Part shown: positions 7,366 to 18,926 of the stretch, in pieces | How the letters are laid out: each line of letters starts with the position of its first letter | How positions within the stretch are numbered: the first letter of the stretch is position 1 | Assembly: GCA_964420285.1 (NCBI GenBank) | Contig: CAYQTE010000011.1 | Span: 1-64,000 of the forward strand | DNA: 64,000 nt | Origin: CAYQTE01 sp964420285 | GTDB taxonomy: Bacteria > Planctomycetota > Phycisphaerae > Tepidisphaerales > Tepidisphaeraceae | Direction of reading: 5' to 3' | Made by a program: the position numbers and the translations under genes | Notes under the pieces: generated by a model | The model's input: only the letters and a program-made list of their open reading frames with translations | Database searches by the model: none | Told to the model about the DNA's origin: nothing

Positions 7366-10029
7366 ATGCGTTCCTCTATCGGCCGAAACTGGAAATCGGC
7401 AAGAGTCCCAACCGTGGCCCTTGCCGCCATGGCCTTGGTCTTTGGCGCTGCCGTGTTCTGGCACGGCTTCACGGCGCGCGCCGCCGACACCACGGGCGCC
7501 AGCATGTCGGCGATCACTGCTCCCGCCGCCGCGGCGGAAAAGCAACAACCCTACTACTTTGAACCCTTCCGCAACCACGACCCGGCAAACCCCAACCATT
7601 TCACCTGGATCGAGGTCACCGCCCTGCTGGCCGTGCTCCTGATTGCCGTGGGCGGTCTGGTGTATGCCTATCTGCTGGCCCAGCAGGTCATAAAGGCCGA
7701 CGCGGGCACAGATCGCATGAAGGACATCGCCAATGCCGTGCGCGAAGGCGCTGACGCGTATCTCAAGGCCCAGTTCACCAAAGTTGGCCTGCTCATTGTC
7801 GTTATCACCATCGCCCTCTATTACACCAGCCACGAAGCCTCGGGTTACGCCTTTGGGCGCGCCGGGGCGTTCCTGGTCGGCTCGATTTTCAGCGCCCTGG
7901 TCGGATTCTGTGGCATGAAGCTGGCAACCACCGGCAACCTCCGCGTTGCCGCCGCCGCCCGCAGCAGCTACGGCGAGGCCATGCAACTCGGCTATCGCAC
8001 CGGAACCGTCACCGGCATGTTGACCGACGGCCTGGGCCTGCTCGGCGGAACCAGCATCTTCCTCCTCTTCGGCACTCAGGCCTACGCGGCTCTGCTGGGC
8101 TTCGGCTTCGGCGGCACGCTGCTGGCGCTGTTCATGCGCGTCGGCGGCGGCATCTACACCAAGGCCGCCGACGTCGGCGCTGACCTGGTCGGCAAGATTG
8201 AAGCCGACATCCCCGAGGACGATCCCCGCAACGCCGCCACCATCGCCGACAACGTCGGTGACAACGTCGGCGACTGCGCGGGCATGGCCGCCGATATCTT
8301 CGAAAGCTACGAAGTCACCATCGTTGCCGCGATGATCCTGGGTCTGGCCAGCTTCGGCCACAAGGGCGTCATCTTCCCGCTGCTGGTCCGCGGCATCGGC
8401 GTGCTGGGTTCGATCATCTCGACCTACACCGTCAAGGCCGGCCCCAACGACACTTCCGACACCGCCCTTAAGAGCGTTCACCGCGGCTTCTGGATCGGCT
8501 CGATGATCTCGATCATCGGCTTCTTCGTCCTGGGCATGATGTATCTCAAATTCGACAATCCCACGCAGAACCTCATGCACGGCGGGACCGCCGAGCAAGT
8601 CGAAACGTATAAGTATACAATTCCGCACCAGCTCCCTGGGTGGGCAAATTTCGGCATTGATGGCCTGGACATGCGTCCTGCCATCACCTGTCTCATCGGC
8701 GTCATCCTCGCCATCACGCTGAACAAGGTCACCAGCTACTTCACTCACACGTCGCATGCGCCGGTCAAATCCCTGGTCCGCGCCTGTCAGACCGGCCACG
8801 CCACTAACATCATCCAGGGCTTTGCCGTGGGCTATGAAAGCGCTGTCGTCGCGGTCATAGTGCTGGCCATCGCTATTGCCCTCTCGGTCGTCTGCTATAT
8901 GCACACGCCGCCGGTCTTCGTGGCCTACGGCGTGGCCATGACCGGCATCGGCATGCTCACTCTCACCGGCAACACCATTTCGATGGACGTGTTCGGCCCT
9001 GTGGCCGACAACGCCAACGGCATCGGCGAGATGGGCTATGATGAAGCCGCGATGGAGAAGGAAAAGCCCGGCTCCTACAAGCGGGCTCGCCAAATCCTGG
9101 CCGATCTCGACGCCGTGGGCAACACCACCAAGGCCGAGACCAAGGGAATCGCTATCGGCTCGGCGGTCATCGCCGCCGTCAGCCTCTTCGCCTCCTTCAT
9201 CGCCGTTCTGGCCATGCATGACGAGCAACTCATTAGCAGCATGAGCGTCAGCCAGTATCTCACCGAGGCCGGAAAACTCTCCGTCGCCGAGCCGATGGTC
9301 CTGATCGGATTCCTCATCGGCGGCGCCGTGCCGTTCCTGTTCAGCTCGATGCTGATTCGCGCCGTCGGCCGCGCGGCGTTTTACATCGTCAAGGAATGCC
9401 GCGTGCAATTCCGCGACAAGGAAATCTGGGCCGGCACCAAGAAGCCCGATTACAGCCGCGTCGTCGGCATCTGCACACAGACCGCCCAAAAAGAACTGGT
9501 CGGTCCGGGCATACTGGCCATCCTCGCTCCGATCAGCGTCGGATTCCTCCTTGGGCCCTACGCCCTGGGCGGATTCCTGGCCGGCATGATCCTCACCGGC
9601 GTGTTGCTGGCCGTCTTCATGGCCAACGCCGGCGGCGCCTGGGATAATGCCAAGAAGATGATCGAGGACGAGCCTCGCGATCCAGCCCACAACAGCGGCA
9701 AGGGTAGTGAACGCCACAAAGCGTCCGTTACCGGCGACACAGTCGGCGATCCGCTCAAGGACACCGCCGGTCCCGCCATCAATCCGCTGGTCAAGGTCAT
9801 GAACATGGTCAGCCTGCTGACCCTCACCTTGACTCTCACGTATAACGTCCCGGGCTTGGGCGGTAGCGCTGACAACACGCCCGCCACCGAACAGATCGGC
9901 CTGATCATTGCGATCATCGCCGTGGCTCTGATCTTCTGGGCCGTCGTCAACAGCAAGCGCGACAGCAAGGAGATGCTCGAGGTGGAAAAGGAACAGGCGG
10001 CGCAGGCAGCCAAGCCGGCCGGTACCTGA
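7366..10029 (+). CDS. hppA: Membrane-bound proton-translocating pyrophosphatase
   Basis: Hydrolyses PPi and pumps cations across the membrane. The 887-residue product has about 16 hydrophobic segments, and the catalytic loop is intact: DVGADLVGKIEADIPEDDPR followed by NAATIADNVGDNVGDCAGM. The segment GNTTKAETKG has Lys at the position that is Ala in K+-dependent enzymes, so it belongs to the K+-independent subfamily, which usually pumps protons; pumping specificity is an inference. A signal-like first helix and a short linker (residues about 1-60) precede the usual core. ATG 7366 is chosen for GAAAGG at 7351-7356. The tail is Glu/Lys/Ala rich. A perfect hairpin follows the stop. Confidence 0.95.
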   Translation: MRSSIGRNWKSARVPTVALAAMALVFGAAVFWHGFTARAADTTGASMSAITAPAAAAEKQQPYYFEPFRNHDPANPNHFTWIEVTALLAVLLIAVGGLVYAYLLAQQVIKADAGTDRMKDIANAVREGADAYLKAQFTKVGLLIVVITIALYYTSHEASGYAFGRAGAFLVGSIFSALVGFCGMKLATTGNLRVAAAARSSYGEAMQLGYRTGTVTGMLTDGLGLLGGTSIFLLFGTQAYAALLGFGFGGTLLALFMRVGGGIYTKAADVGADLVGKIEADIPEDDPRNAATIADNVGDNVGDCAGMAADIFESYEVTIVAAMILGLASFGHKGVIFPLLVRGIGVLGSIISTYTVKAGPNDTSDTALKSVHRGFWIGSMISIIGFFVLGMMYLKFDNPTQNLMHGGTAEQVETYKYTIPHQLPGWANFGIDGLDMRPAITCLIGVILAITLNKVTSYFTHTSHAPVKSLVRACQTGHATNIIQGFAVGYESAVVAVIVLAIAIALSVVCYMHTPPVFVAYGVAMTGIGMLTLTGNTISMDVFGPVADNANGIGEMGYDEAAMEKEKPGSYKRARQILADLDAVGNTTKAETKGIAIGSAVIAAVSLFASFIAVLAMHDEQLISSMSVSQYLTEAGKLSVAEPMVLIGFLIGGAVPFLFSSMLIRAVGRAAFYIVKECRVQFRDKEIWAGTKKPDYSRVVGICTQTAQKELVGPGILAILAPISVGFLLGPYALGGFLAGMILTGVLLAVFMANAGGAWDNAKKMIEDEPRDPAHNSGKGSERHKASVTGDTVGDPLKDTAGPAINPLVKVMNMVSLLTLTLTLTYNVPGLGGSADNTPATEQIGLIIAIIAVALIFWAVVNSKRDSKEMLEVEKEQAAQAAKPAGT

Positions 10030-10044
10030 TCTCAGTTCCGACGC

Positions 10045-10075
10045 GGGGCCGCCGGCATTTGTCGCCGGCGGCCCC
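10045..10075 (+). terminator. Hairpin between hppA and rsfS
   Basis: GGGGCCGCCGGC (10045-10056), a 7-base loop, and the exact reverse complement GCCGGCGGCCCC (10064-10075). There is no following T run, so it is not a classical intrinsic terminator. It could attenuate, stabilise the hppA mRNA end, or lie in the rsfS leader. Confidence 0.5.
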
Positions 10076-10083
10076 CGGTCGGA

Positions 10084-10584
10084 TTGCGTATTCAGCAACA
10101 CGGGGTAAGCGGCCCCGCGTTGAGAAGTTCAAAAGGATGGTGCATTATCGCCGCTCCCGAAATTGATCCATCACCCGAACGATACGCCGCCGCCAGGGCT
10201 TTCGCCGCCGCCGCCGCCCGCATGGCGGCCGACACGCACTGCACTTCCGTCGTCGCTCTGGACCTCTCGGGAATCTGGGGCCTGGCCGATTTCTTCATCC
10301 TGGCCACCGGCACCAGCGCCCGCCAGATGCGTTCCGTCAGTGAGGACATCGAGGAACTGGCCAAGACGATGGGCTACGACCTCTACCGCACCAGCGGCCT
10401 GGAAGGCGAATCCTGGATCGCCAGCGACTACATCGACGTCGTCGTCCACATCTTCAGCGCCGCCGCCAGACAGTATTACGACCTGGACAACCTCTGGGGC
10501 GACGCCCGCAGACTCAACTGGGAAAAAGAACCCCGCCCCGGCGACAAACCGGCCGGGCGAAAGAGCAAATCGTCCGAAAAGTGA
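10084..10584 (+). CDS. rsfS: Ribosome silencing factor RsfS
   Basis: Binds ribosomal protein L14 and blocks subunit joining when nutrients are short. The RsfS/DUF143 core is clear: VVALDLSGIWGLADFFILAT, then GTSARQMRSVSEDI, a GLEGESWIASDYIDVVVHIF strand pair, and RQYYDLDNLWGDA at the end. The start is uncertain. The frame is open from TTG 10084; TTG 10120 and an ATT at 10144 with AAGGA about 7 bases upstream are alternatives, and the nearby ATG at 10137 is out of frame. The core begins only at about 10170, so all are compatible. A Lys/Pro-rich tail follows. It lies 54 bases after hppA on the same strand. Confidence 0.88.
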   Translation: MRIQQHGVSGPALRSSKGWCIIAAPEIDPSPERYAAARAFAAAAARMAADTHCTSVVALDLSGIWGLADFFILATGTSARQMRSVSEDIEELAKTMGYDLYRTSGLEGESWIASDYIDVVVHIFSAAARQYYDLDNLWGDARRLNWEKEPRPGDKPAGRKSKSSEK

Positions 10585-10623
10585 AAAGACCGCGCTGGCT
10601 GCCATCGGTCCGCTCGGTCCGCG

Positions 10624-11007
10624 TCAATAATGTCCGCCGAACTTCCGACCGACCGTGAAGAGCAAGTAGGCATAGAGGATCACGTAAATCGCGGTCTTAC
10701 CCAGGACGTTAGCGTCGTCCTTCTTTGCAAACCCAACAAAGCCCGATGCAATGCCCATCACGCAAGGCAACAGATAGAGTTCATCCAGCACGTCCCGGAG
10801 CGGCGCCAAGGCTGACCATCCCGGAACTGCGATGTTCCACGATATGACCAGGTCGCAGCCCAGCCAAAGCCCCGTAACCCCCGCCATGACGATCGCCAAC
10901 CGGCCAAAGACCGAATGGCGTGACCCGGCCGGAGCCGACCGGTAGCTGAGAATCCGCACATCAGGCGGCCCGCCATCCGTCGGCGGTTGGTCTATTTTCT
11001 GCGGCAT
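10624..11007 (-). CDS. Small integral membrane protein, unknown function
   Basis: 127 residues with three probable transmembrane segments: around LAIVMAGVTGLWLGCDLVIS, YLLPCVMGIASGFVGFA, and AIYVILYAYLLFTV near the C-terminus. The cytoplasmic N-terminus is polar (MPQKIDQPPTDGGPP). The start at 11007 has GGAG about 10 bases upstream; an ATG further out (11049) adds a Cys-rich stretch that looks artefactual. The 3' end faces rsfS. I do not recognise the family. Confidence 0.6.
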   Translation of the reverse strand: MPQKIDQPPTDGGPPDVRILSYRSAPAGSRHSVFGRLAIVMAGVTGLWLGCDLVISWNIAVPGWSALAPLRDVLDELYLLPCVMGIASGFVGFAKKDDANVLGKTAIYVILYAYLLFTVGRKFGGHY

Positions 11008-11108
11008 GACGAACACGCTCCGCTTCAGGCAGCACGGCATTCCGGACATTGACCTACGCCACTATCCACACTACCGGTTTCCCCGACGGCCCGTTGAAAA
11101 AAATCTTT

Positions 11109-11161
11109 CGCAGAGGCGCAGGGGCGCAGCGGTAATGCTCTTCGCTCTGCGCCCCCGCGAG
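11109..11161. repeat. Inverted GCAGAGGCGCAGG repeat
   Basis: CGCAGAGGCGCAGGGGCGCAG followed after about 12 bases by CTCTGCGCCCCCGCGAG, an imperfect inverted repeat in the gap between two minus-strand genes. Repeats built from GCAGAGGCGCAGAG are common in intergenic DNA of several phyla. It could form a hairpin at the end of the beta-helix gene's neighbour. Confidence 0.5.
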
Positions 11162-11201
11162 AGATATTCTTCCTCCTGGCCAGCATGTCGATTGCCGATG
11201 C

Positions 11202-12380
11202 TCAAGACCCATTTGCCTTCGCCTCAAACCCAAACGCCCCCGCATCCAATGGCTGCACCGCCGGCCGATTCTCATCATCGTGCGGATGCACATATTGAAA
11301 CACCGGCGTCAAATCGACATCGCCCGCCTTGCCGGCCGCGATACCCTTACCTATCGCCGGGGAACCCGCCTTCAGGTGATAGTCGTACTTCGCCGCGTCC
11401 ACGAAGCTCGCCTCCGCGAGAATCTGCAACAGCACGTTGCCCGCCCCATCGAATTTGGCAATGTTCGTCAGCGGAATCTTCCCGACGCACAGATTATTCC
11501 GGATGATCGGCACAAACCCGGCCGGGGCATTCTGGGCAATCACGAAGAACGCGCCCGGCCGGCGGTTCTCGTACACCATCGTGTTGTTCACGACGTACAG
11601 CGCATTGCGATCGTACTTGATCCCCTCCATGCCATACGCGATCACCCGCGTGTTTTGGGCATTGGCGCCTTTTTGCAACACGTTGCCAACCATGACCACG
11701 TACCCGCCGTTGGGAAAATCGGCCACCGCGCTGCCGGTGCCCTGCTCGTCGCTCAGGCGGTTGTAAAGGATCCAGTTTTCGGCCGCCCTGGTTTTGAGCA
11801 GGTGGCCCTGGATGGCGAATGTCGAGTAGTTGTATTGAAAGGTGAGCTTGGTGCATTCCGCGCCGATGTAGAGCGAATGCGTGGCCGGGTCGGCGACGGG
11901 GCCGCAATGATCGAATTCGCAGTGTTCGATGAGCATCCGCCCCTTGCCGCCGAGAATGCCGTCTTCACAATCGTAGAACCGGCAGTTGCGCAGCGTGAGA
12001 TTCGCCCCCTCGGCGCGAATGCCGGCCCCGTTCTTGTCGGCCACACGTGCGCCGGAAAATTCGATGTTCTCGATGGTGATGTCGCTCCCGGCCGTGACCC
12101 AGATCGCCTTCCCGCCCGCGTCTTTCCCCGCCGCGGGCAATTTGGCCCGGTCCTTACCCATCCCGCGGATCGTCAGCCGGTTGGTCTTGATGATCGCGAC
12201 GTCGCCGGTATACGTGCCGTCGGCGATCTCGATCACGTCTCCGTCCTGAGCGGCGGCAAACGCCGCCGACGGCCGGTCAAATTTATCCCCCGGCCCAACG
12301 CGCAGGGTTGCGGCCGAAGAAAGTGCCGCAGCCGCGATGCACCATGCAAGGGCGCAGCCCAACGCGAAACGAGCGATCAT
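11202..12380 (-). CDS. Exported right-handed beta-helix protein (polysaccharide lyase-like)
   Basis: 392 residues with a signal peptide (MIARFALGCALAWCIAAAAL). After it, VGPGDKFDRPSAAFAAAQDG and DVIEIADGTY form the typical entry to a parallel beta-helix. Repeated strand turns follow (ITIENIEFSGA, LTLRNCRFYDCEDG, MLIEHCEFDHCG). The fold and layout resemble PL6/chondroitinase-B-like and DUF1565 proteins; catalytic residues cannot be assigned, so lyase activity is only possible. The C-terminus ends near PLDAGAFGFE, a motif common in such exported proteins. Start 12380 is supported by AGGAGGATCGCA just upstream. It is 38 bases downstream of secA on the same strand. Confidence 0.8.
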   Translation of the reverse strand: MIARFALGCALAWCIAAAALSSAATLRVGPGDKFDRPSAAFAAAQDGDVIEIADGTYTGDVAIIKTNRLTIRGMGKDRAKLPAAGKDAGGKAIWVTAGSDITIENIEFSGARVADKNGAGIRAEGANLTLRNCRFYDCEDGILGGKGRMLIEHCEFDHCGPVADPATHSLYIGAECTKLTFQYNYSTFAIQGHLLKTRAAENWILYNRLSDEQGTGSAVADFPNGGYVVMVGNVLQKGANAQNTRVIAYGMEGIKYDRNALYVVNNTMVYENRRPGAFFVIAQNAPAGFVPIIRNNLCVGKIPLTNIAKFDGAGNVLLQILAEASFVDAAKYDYHLKAGSPAIGKGIAAGKAGDVDLTPVFQYVHPHDDENRPAVQPLDAGAFGFEAKANGS

Positions 12381-12418
12381 TGCGATCCTCCTCAAGCGGA
12401 ACGGAAGACTTGTCCCGC

Positions 12419-16213
<3,795 letters not shown>

Positions 16214-16294
16214 GACATTCCTCGTATGCCGAGTCTCAAATCGCTCAATATGTAAAAACGAATCCCCCGCCGGACTATCGTCAGGTCCGGCCGA

Positions 16295-16618
16295 TCAGCA
16301 AATCGCCGGCGGAGGCAGCCGGAATTGGAAGGGAGACCAGCACTCAGCGCGCGGCAGGTCGCTCTGATCGACCGCCGGAAGAACAACCACGCCGGCCATC
16401 GCCGGCCGGGCGGAATTGCGTTCCATCGCCACCGTGGCCGATACCCGCGCCCGCACAAACCCCGCCCCCAGCCGCCCCACGAATCGTCCCGCCAGATCAG
16501 CCAATTCCCCAGATTGCCCACCTGCGGCAAGCCGCGGCGGCGCAGCGGCCGTGGCACGATCGGCGCACAACGCCGTCGCCATCATGGCCACCATCACCGC
16601 CTGCCGAGCTCGATTCAT
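16295..16618 (-). CDS. Small exported hypothetical protein
   Basis: About 107 residues. The N-terminus looks like a signal peptide (MNRARQAVMVAMMATALCAD, then RATAAAPPRL with a likely AxA cleavage site). The mature part, with SGELADLAGRFVGRLGAGFV and RARVSATVAMERNS, has no recognised domain. The start is ambiguous: the ATG at 16618 has AGGAG only one base away, and a GTG at 16627 is in frame. It sits 81 bases upstream of secA, on the same strand. Could be spurious, but the signal-like N-terminus favours a gene. Confidence 0.5.
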   Translation of the reverse strand: MNRARQAVMVAMMATALCADRATAAAPPRLAAGGQSGELADLAGRFVGRLGAGFVRARVSATVAMERNSARPAMAGVVVLPAVDQSDLPRAECWSPFQFRLPPPAIC

Positions 16619-16811
16619 GCTCCTCACACTATCACCCGGCCCGCATCGTCCGTCAAGAATCCCTTCCTAAACCGCCCAGACCCTTCCGCTCATCATACTC
16701 CAGGTCGACCTTCACGTCACCCGTTTCCCCAGCTTCCCGCCGGCGCCCACGGCCAATCGTGCCGTCCGATTTATCCAGCGCTCGGCGAAGCCGCATTCCG
16801 TCGCGCCCGCT

Positions 16812-16840
16812 TTGTCTCACCGCCGCGTCTCCGCTAGAAT
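16812..16840 (+). promoter_or_regulatory. Putative glyA promoter
   Basis: TTGTCT (16812-16817), a 17-base spacer and TAGAAT (16835-16840). The expected start near 16847 gives a 38-base leader with GGAGG at 16868-16872. I looked for a glycine riboswitch in the 240 bases upstream of glyA and saw no aptamer-like pattern. Confidence 0.5.
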
Positions 16841-16884
16841 GCTCATCGTCTTCATTGCATCGAACATGGAGGATTGGAATCATT

Positions 16885-18126
16885 ATGTCCCTGACCCAAA
16901 CCGACCCCCGCATTGCCGATTTGATCCGTAAGGAAGCCGATCGCCAGGCCAACACCCTCGAGTTGATCGCCAGCGAAAACCATGTGTCCGCCGCAGTCAT
17001 GGAAGCGGCCGGCAGCGTCCTGACCAATAAATACGCCGAGGGATATCCCGGCGCGCGGTATTACGGCGGCTGCGGGTTCTACGACGAGATTGAAACGCTG
17101 GCCATCGAGCGGGCCAAACAGCTTTTCGGCTGCAAGTTCGCCAACGTCCAGCCGCATTGCGGCGCCAACGCCAATCTCGCGGCGTTCATGTCGCTGATGA
17201 AACCCGGGGACACGTTCATCTCCCTGAACCTGGCCAGCGGCGGGCACCTGACCCACGGCATGAAACTCAACGCCTCGGCGATCTTTTATCATCCGGAACA
17301 TTACGAACTTGACGCGAAAACCGAACAGATCGACTTCGATTCCGTCCGCGCCAAGGCCAAGGAATTCAAGCCAAAGATGATCCTCTGCGGCTATAGCGCC
17401 TATCCCCGAACTATCGACTTCGCTCGCTTCCGTCAGATCGCCGACGAGGTCGGTGCCGTGGTCATGGCCGATATCGCGCACATCGCCGGGCTTGTGGCGG
17501 CCGGAGTGCATCCGTCGCCCTTCCCGCATGTTCATCTTGCGACGACGACGACGCACAAGACGCTTCGCGGCCCGCGCGGCGGGCTCATCCTCTGCAACGA
17601 TGACGAACTGGCCAAGACGATCAATCGCAACGTCTTTCCTGGCACTCAGGGCGGGCCGCTCATGCACATCATCGCCGCCAAGGCCGTCGCGTTCGGCGAA
17701 GACCTGCAACCGGCCTTCAAAGCGTACGCCAGGCAGATCGTTGCCAACGCCGCCGAGCTGGCCGCGCAACTCACCAAACGCGGATACCGCCTCGTCAGCG
17801 GCGGCACCGACAATCACCTGATGCTCGTCGATCTGCGGGCAAGGCACGAATCGCTCACCGGCGTCGATGCCGAAAAGGCCCTGGAAGCCGCCGGCATCAT
17901 CTCCAACAAGAACGGCATCCCCAACGATCCGCGCCCGCCAAAAGTCACAAGCGGCCTGCGCCTCGGCACCCCCGCACTGACCACTCGCGGCCTCAAGACG
18001 CAGGACATGGCCCAGGTCGCGGATTTCATCGACCGCGCCATCATCGCCCGAACCGATCCGGCGGCGCTGGCGAATATCCGCACGCACGTCGCCGAATTCG
18101 CCAGATCGTTTCCGTTGCCGCATTGA
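16885..18126 (+). CDS. glyA: Serine hydroxymethyltransferase
   Basis: PLP enzyme interconverting serine and glycine with tetrahydrofolate, the main source of one-carbon units. The 413 residues match the family length. ELIASENHVS and the NKYAEGYPGARYYGG substrate/PLP loop are intact, HCGANANLA follows, and the PLP lysine lies in TTTTHKTLRGPRGG. ATG 16885 is preceded by GGAGG; the longer frame from 16759 includes the promoter. A repeat-derived hairpin follows the stop. It lies one gene away from hisB on the same strand, with no functional link needed. Confidence 0.97.
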   Translation: MSLTQTDPRIADLIRKEADRQANTLELIASENHVSAAVMEAAGSVLTNKYAEGYPGARYYGGCGFYDEIETLAIERAKQLFGCKFANVQPHCGANANLAAFMSLMKPGDTFISLNLASGGHLTHGMKLNASAIFYHPEHYELDAKTEQIDFDSVRAKAKEFKPKMILCGYSAYPRTIDFARFRQIADEVGAVVMADIAHIAGLVAAGVHPSPFPHVHLATTTTHKTLRGPRGGLILCNDDELAKTINRNVFPGTQGGPLMHIIAAKAVAFGEDLQPAFKAYARQIVANAAELAAQLTKRGYRLVSGGTDNHLMLVDLRARHESLTGVDAEKALEAAGIISNKNGIPNDPRPPKVTSGLRLGTPALTTRGLKTQDMAQVADFIDRAIIARTDPAALANIRTHVAEFARSFPLPH

Positions 18127-18151
18127 CGGTGATTGTCCTAAAGACTTGAAT

Positions 18152-18221
18152 CGCCAAGCACGCCAAGTGCGCCAAGACAAATTCATTTGGTTTTGTCTTC
18201 TTGGCGATCTTGGCGGCTCGA
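18152..18221. repeat. CGCCAAG repeat and hairpin
   Basis: Three CGCCAAG(N) units (CGCCAAGCACGCCAAGTGCG) are followed by an inverted part, TTTTGTCTTCTTGGCGATCT and TGGCGG. The arms GCCAAGACAAA and TTTGTCTTCTTGGC pair with one 3-base bulge. It is placed to act as the glyA 3' hairpin. The CTTGGCG unit is a common intergenic repeat in this kind of genome. Confidence 0.55.
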
Positions 18222-18282
18222 TTCACCCTGTTCGCTCACCACGGGCGGTTCGATTGATTTCTCCGCAGCTTGGCGGTGAGTC

Positions 18283-18311
18283 TTGAATTTCCCGCCCTCC
18301 TCGCGTCTACT
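18283..18311 (+). promoter_or_regulatory. Putative hisB promoter
   Basis: TTGAAT (18283-18288), a 17-base spacer and TCTACT (18306-18311). The box ends 7 bases before the hisB ATG, with no Shine-Dalgarno, suggesting a leaderless transcript. Confidence 0.4.
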
Positions 18312-18318
18312 TCCCGTC

Positions 18319-18912
18319 ATGGAACGCAAGGCCCAGATTACTCGAAATACTCGCGAAACCCGCGTTCGCGTCGAATTAAACCTCGATGGCGCCGGTAACG
18401 TCGACGCCTCCACCGGCGTCGGGTTCCTCGATCACATGCTCGATCTGCTCGGCCGCCACAGCCTGATCGATCTGATCGTCAAGGCCGAAGGCGATCTGCA
18501 CGTCGATGCACACCACACGACCGAAGACGTCGGTATCGTCATCGGCCAGGCCCTGGAACAAGCCATCGGCGACAAACGCGGCATCTACCGCTACGGCTGG
18601 TCAATCGTCCCCATGGACGAGTCGCTGGCCCAATGCGCCATCGACCTCTCCGGCCGGCCCGCGTTCGTGTTCAAGGCCAAATTCACCGGCGAAGCGATCG
18701 GCTCATTCCCCGTCGAACTGGTCGAGGAGTTCTTCAAATCCGTCGCGACCAACGCAAAGATGAATCTGCACCTGGCCTGCGAATACGGCACGAACAATCA
18801 CCACATCGCCGAGGCATTGTTCAAGGCGACGGCAAAGGCGCTGCGCCAGGCGATATCCACCGATCCGCGAAATCCGGATGTCCCCAGCACGAAAGGCACG
18901 CTGGCGGGTTGA
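18319..18912 (+). CDS. hisB: Imidazoleglycerol-phosphate dehydratase
   Basis: Sixth step of histidine biosynthesis, a manganese enzyme. The 197-residue monofunctional form is complete: GVGFLDHMLDLLGRH, the metal-binding DAHHTTEDVGIVIGQAL, and near the C-terminus NNHHIAEALFKATAKALRQA, which carries the second HHxxE motif. There is no fused histidinol phosphatase domain. ATG 18319 starts MERKAQITRNTRETRV as in the family; the codon at 18283 falls within the putative -35. No other his gene is nearby. Confidence 0.96.
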   Translation: MERKAQITRNTRETRVRVELNLDGAGNVDASTGVGFLDHMLDLLGRHSLIDLIVKAEGDLHVDAHHTTEDVGIVIGQALEQAIGDKRGIYRYGWSIVPMDESLAQCAIDLSGRPAFVFKAKFTGEAIGSFPVELVEEFFKSVATNAKMNLHLACEYGTNNHHIAEALFKATAKALRQAISTDPRNPDVPSTKGTLAG

Positions 18913-18926
18913 GCCGCCGAATCTTG

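Noticed and set aside
7195..10101. A 968-codon open frame antisense to hppA
   Set aside because: Its translation is Gly/Asp/Ala/His-rich without any domain and mirrors the codon bias of hppA; long antisense frames are expected in high-GC genes.
16641..16884. Possible glycine riboswitch upstream of glyA
   Set aside because: No tandem aptamer pattern could be recognised, and the promoter lies only 45 bases before the gene, leaving no room.
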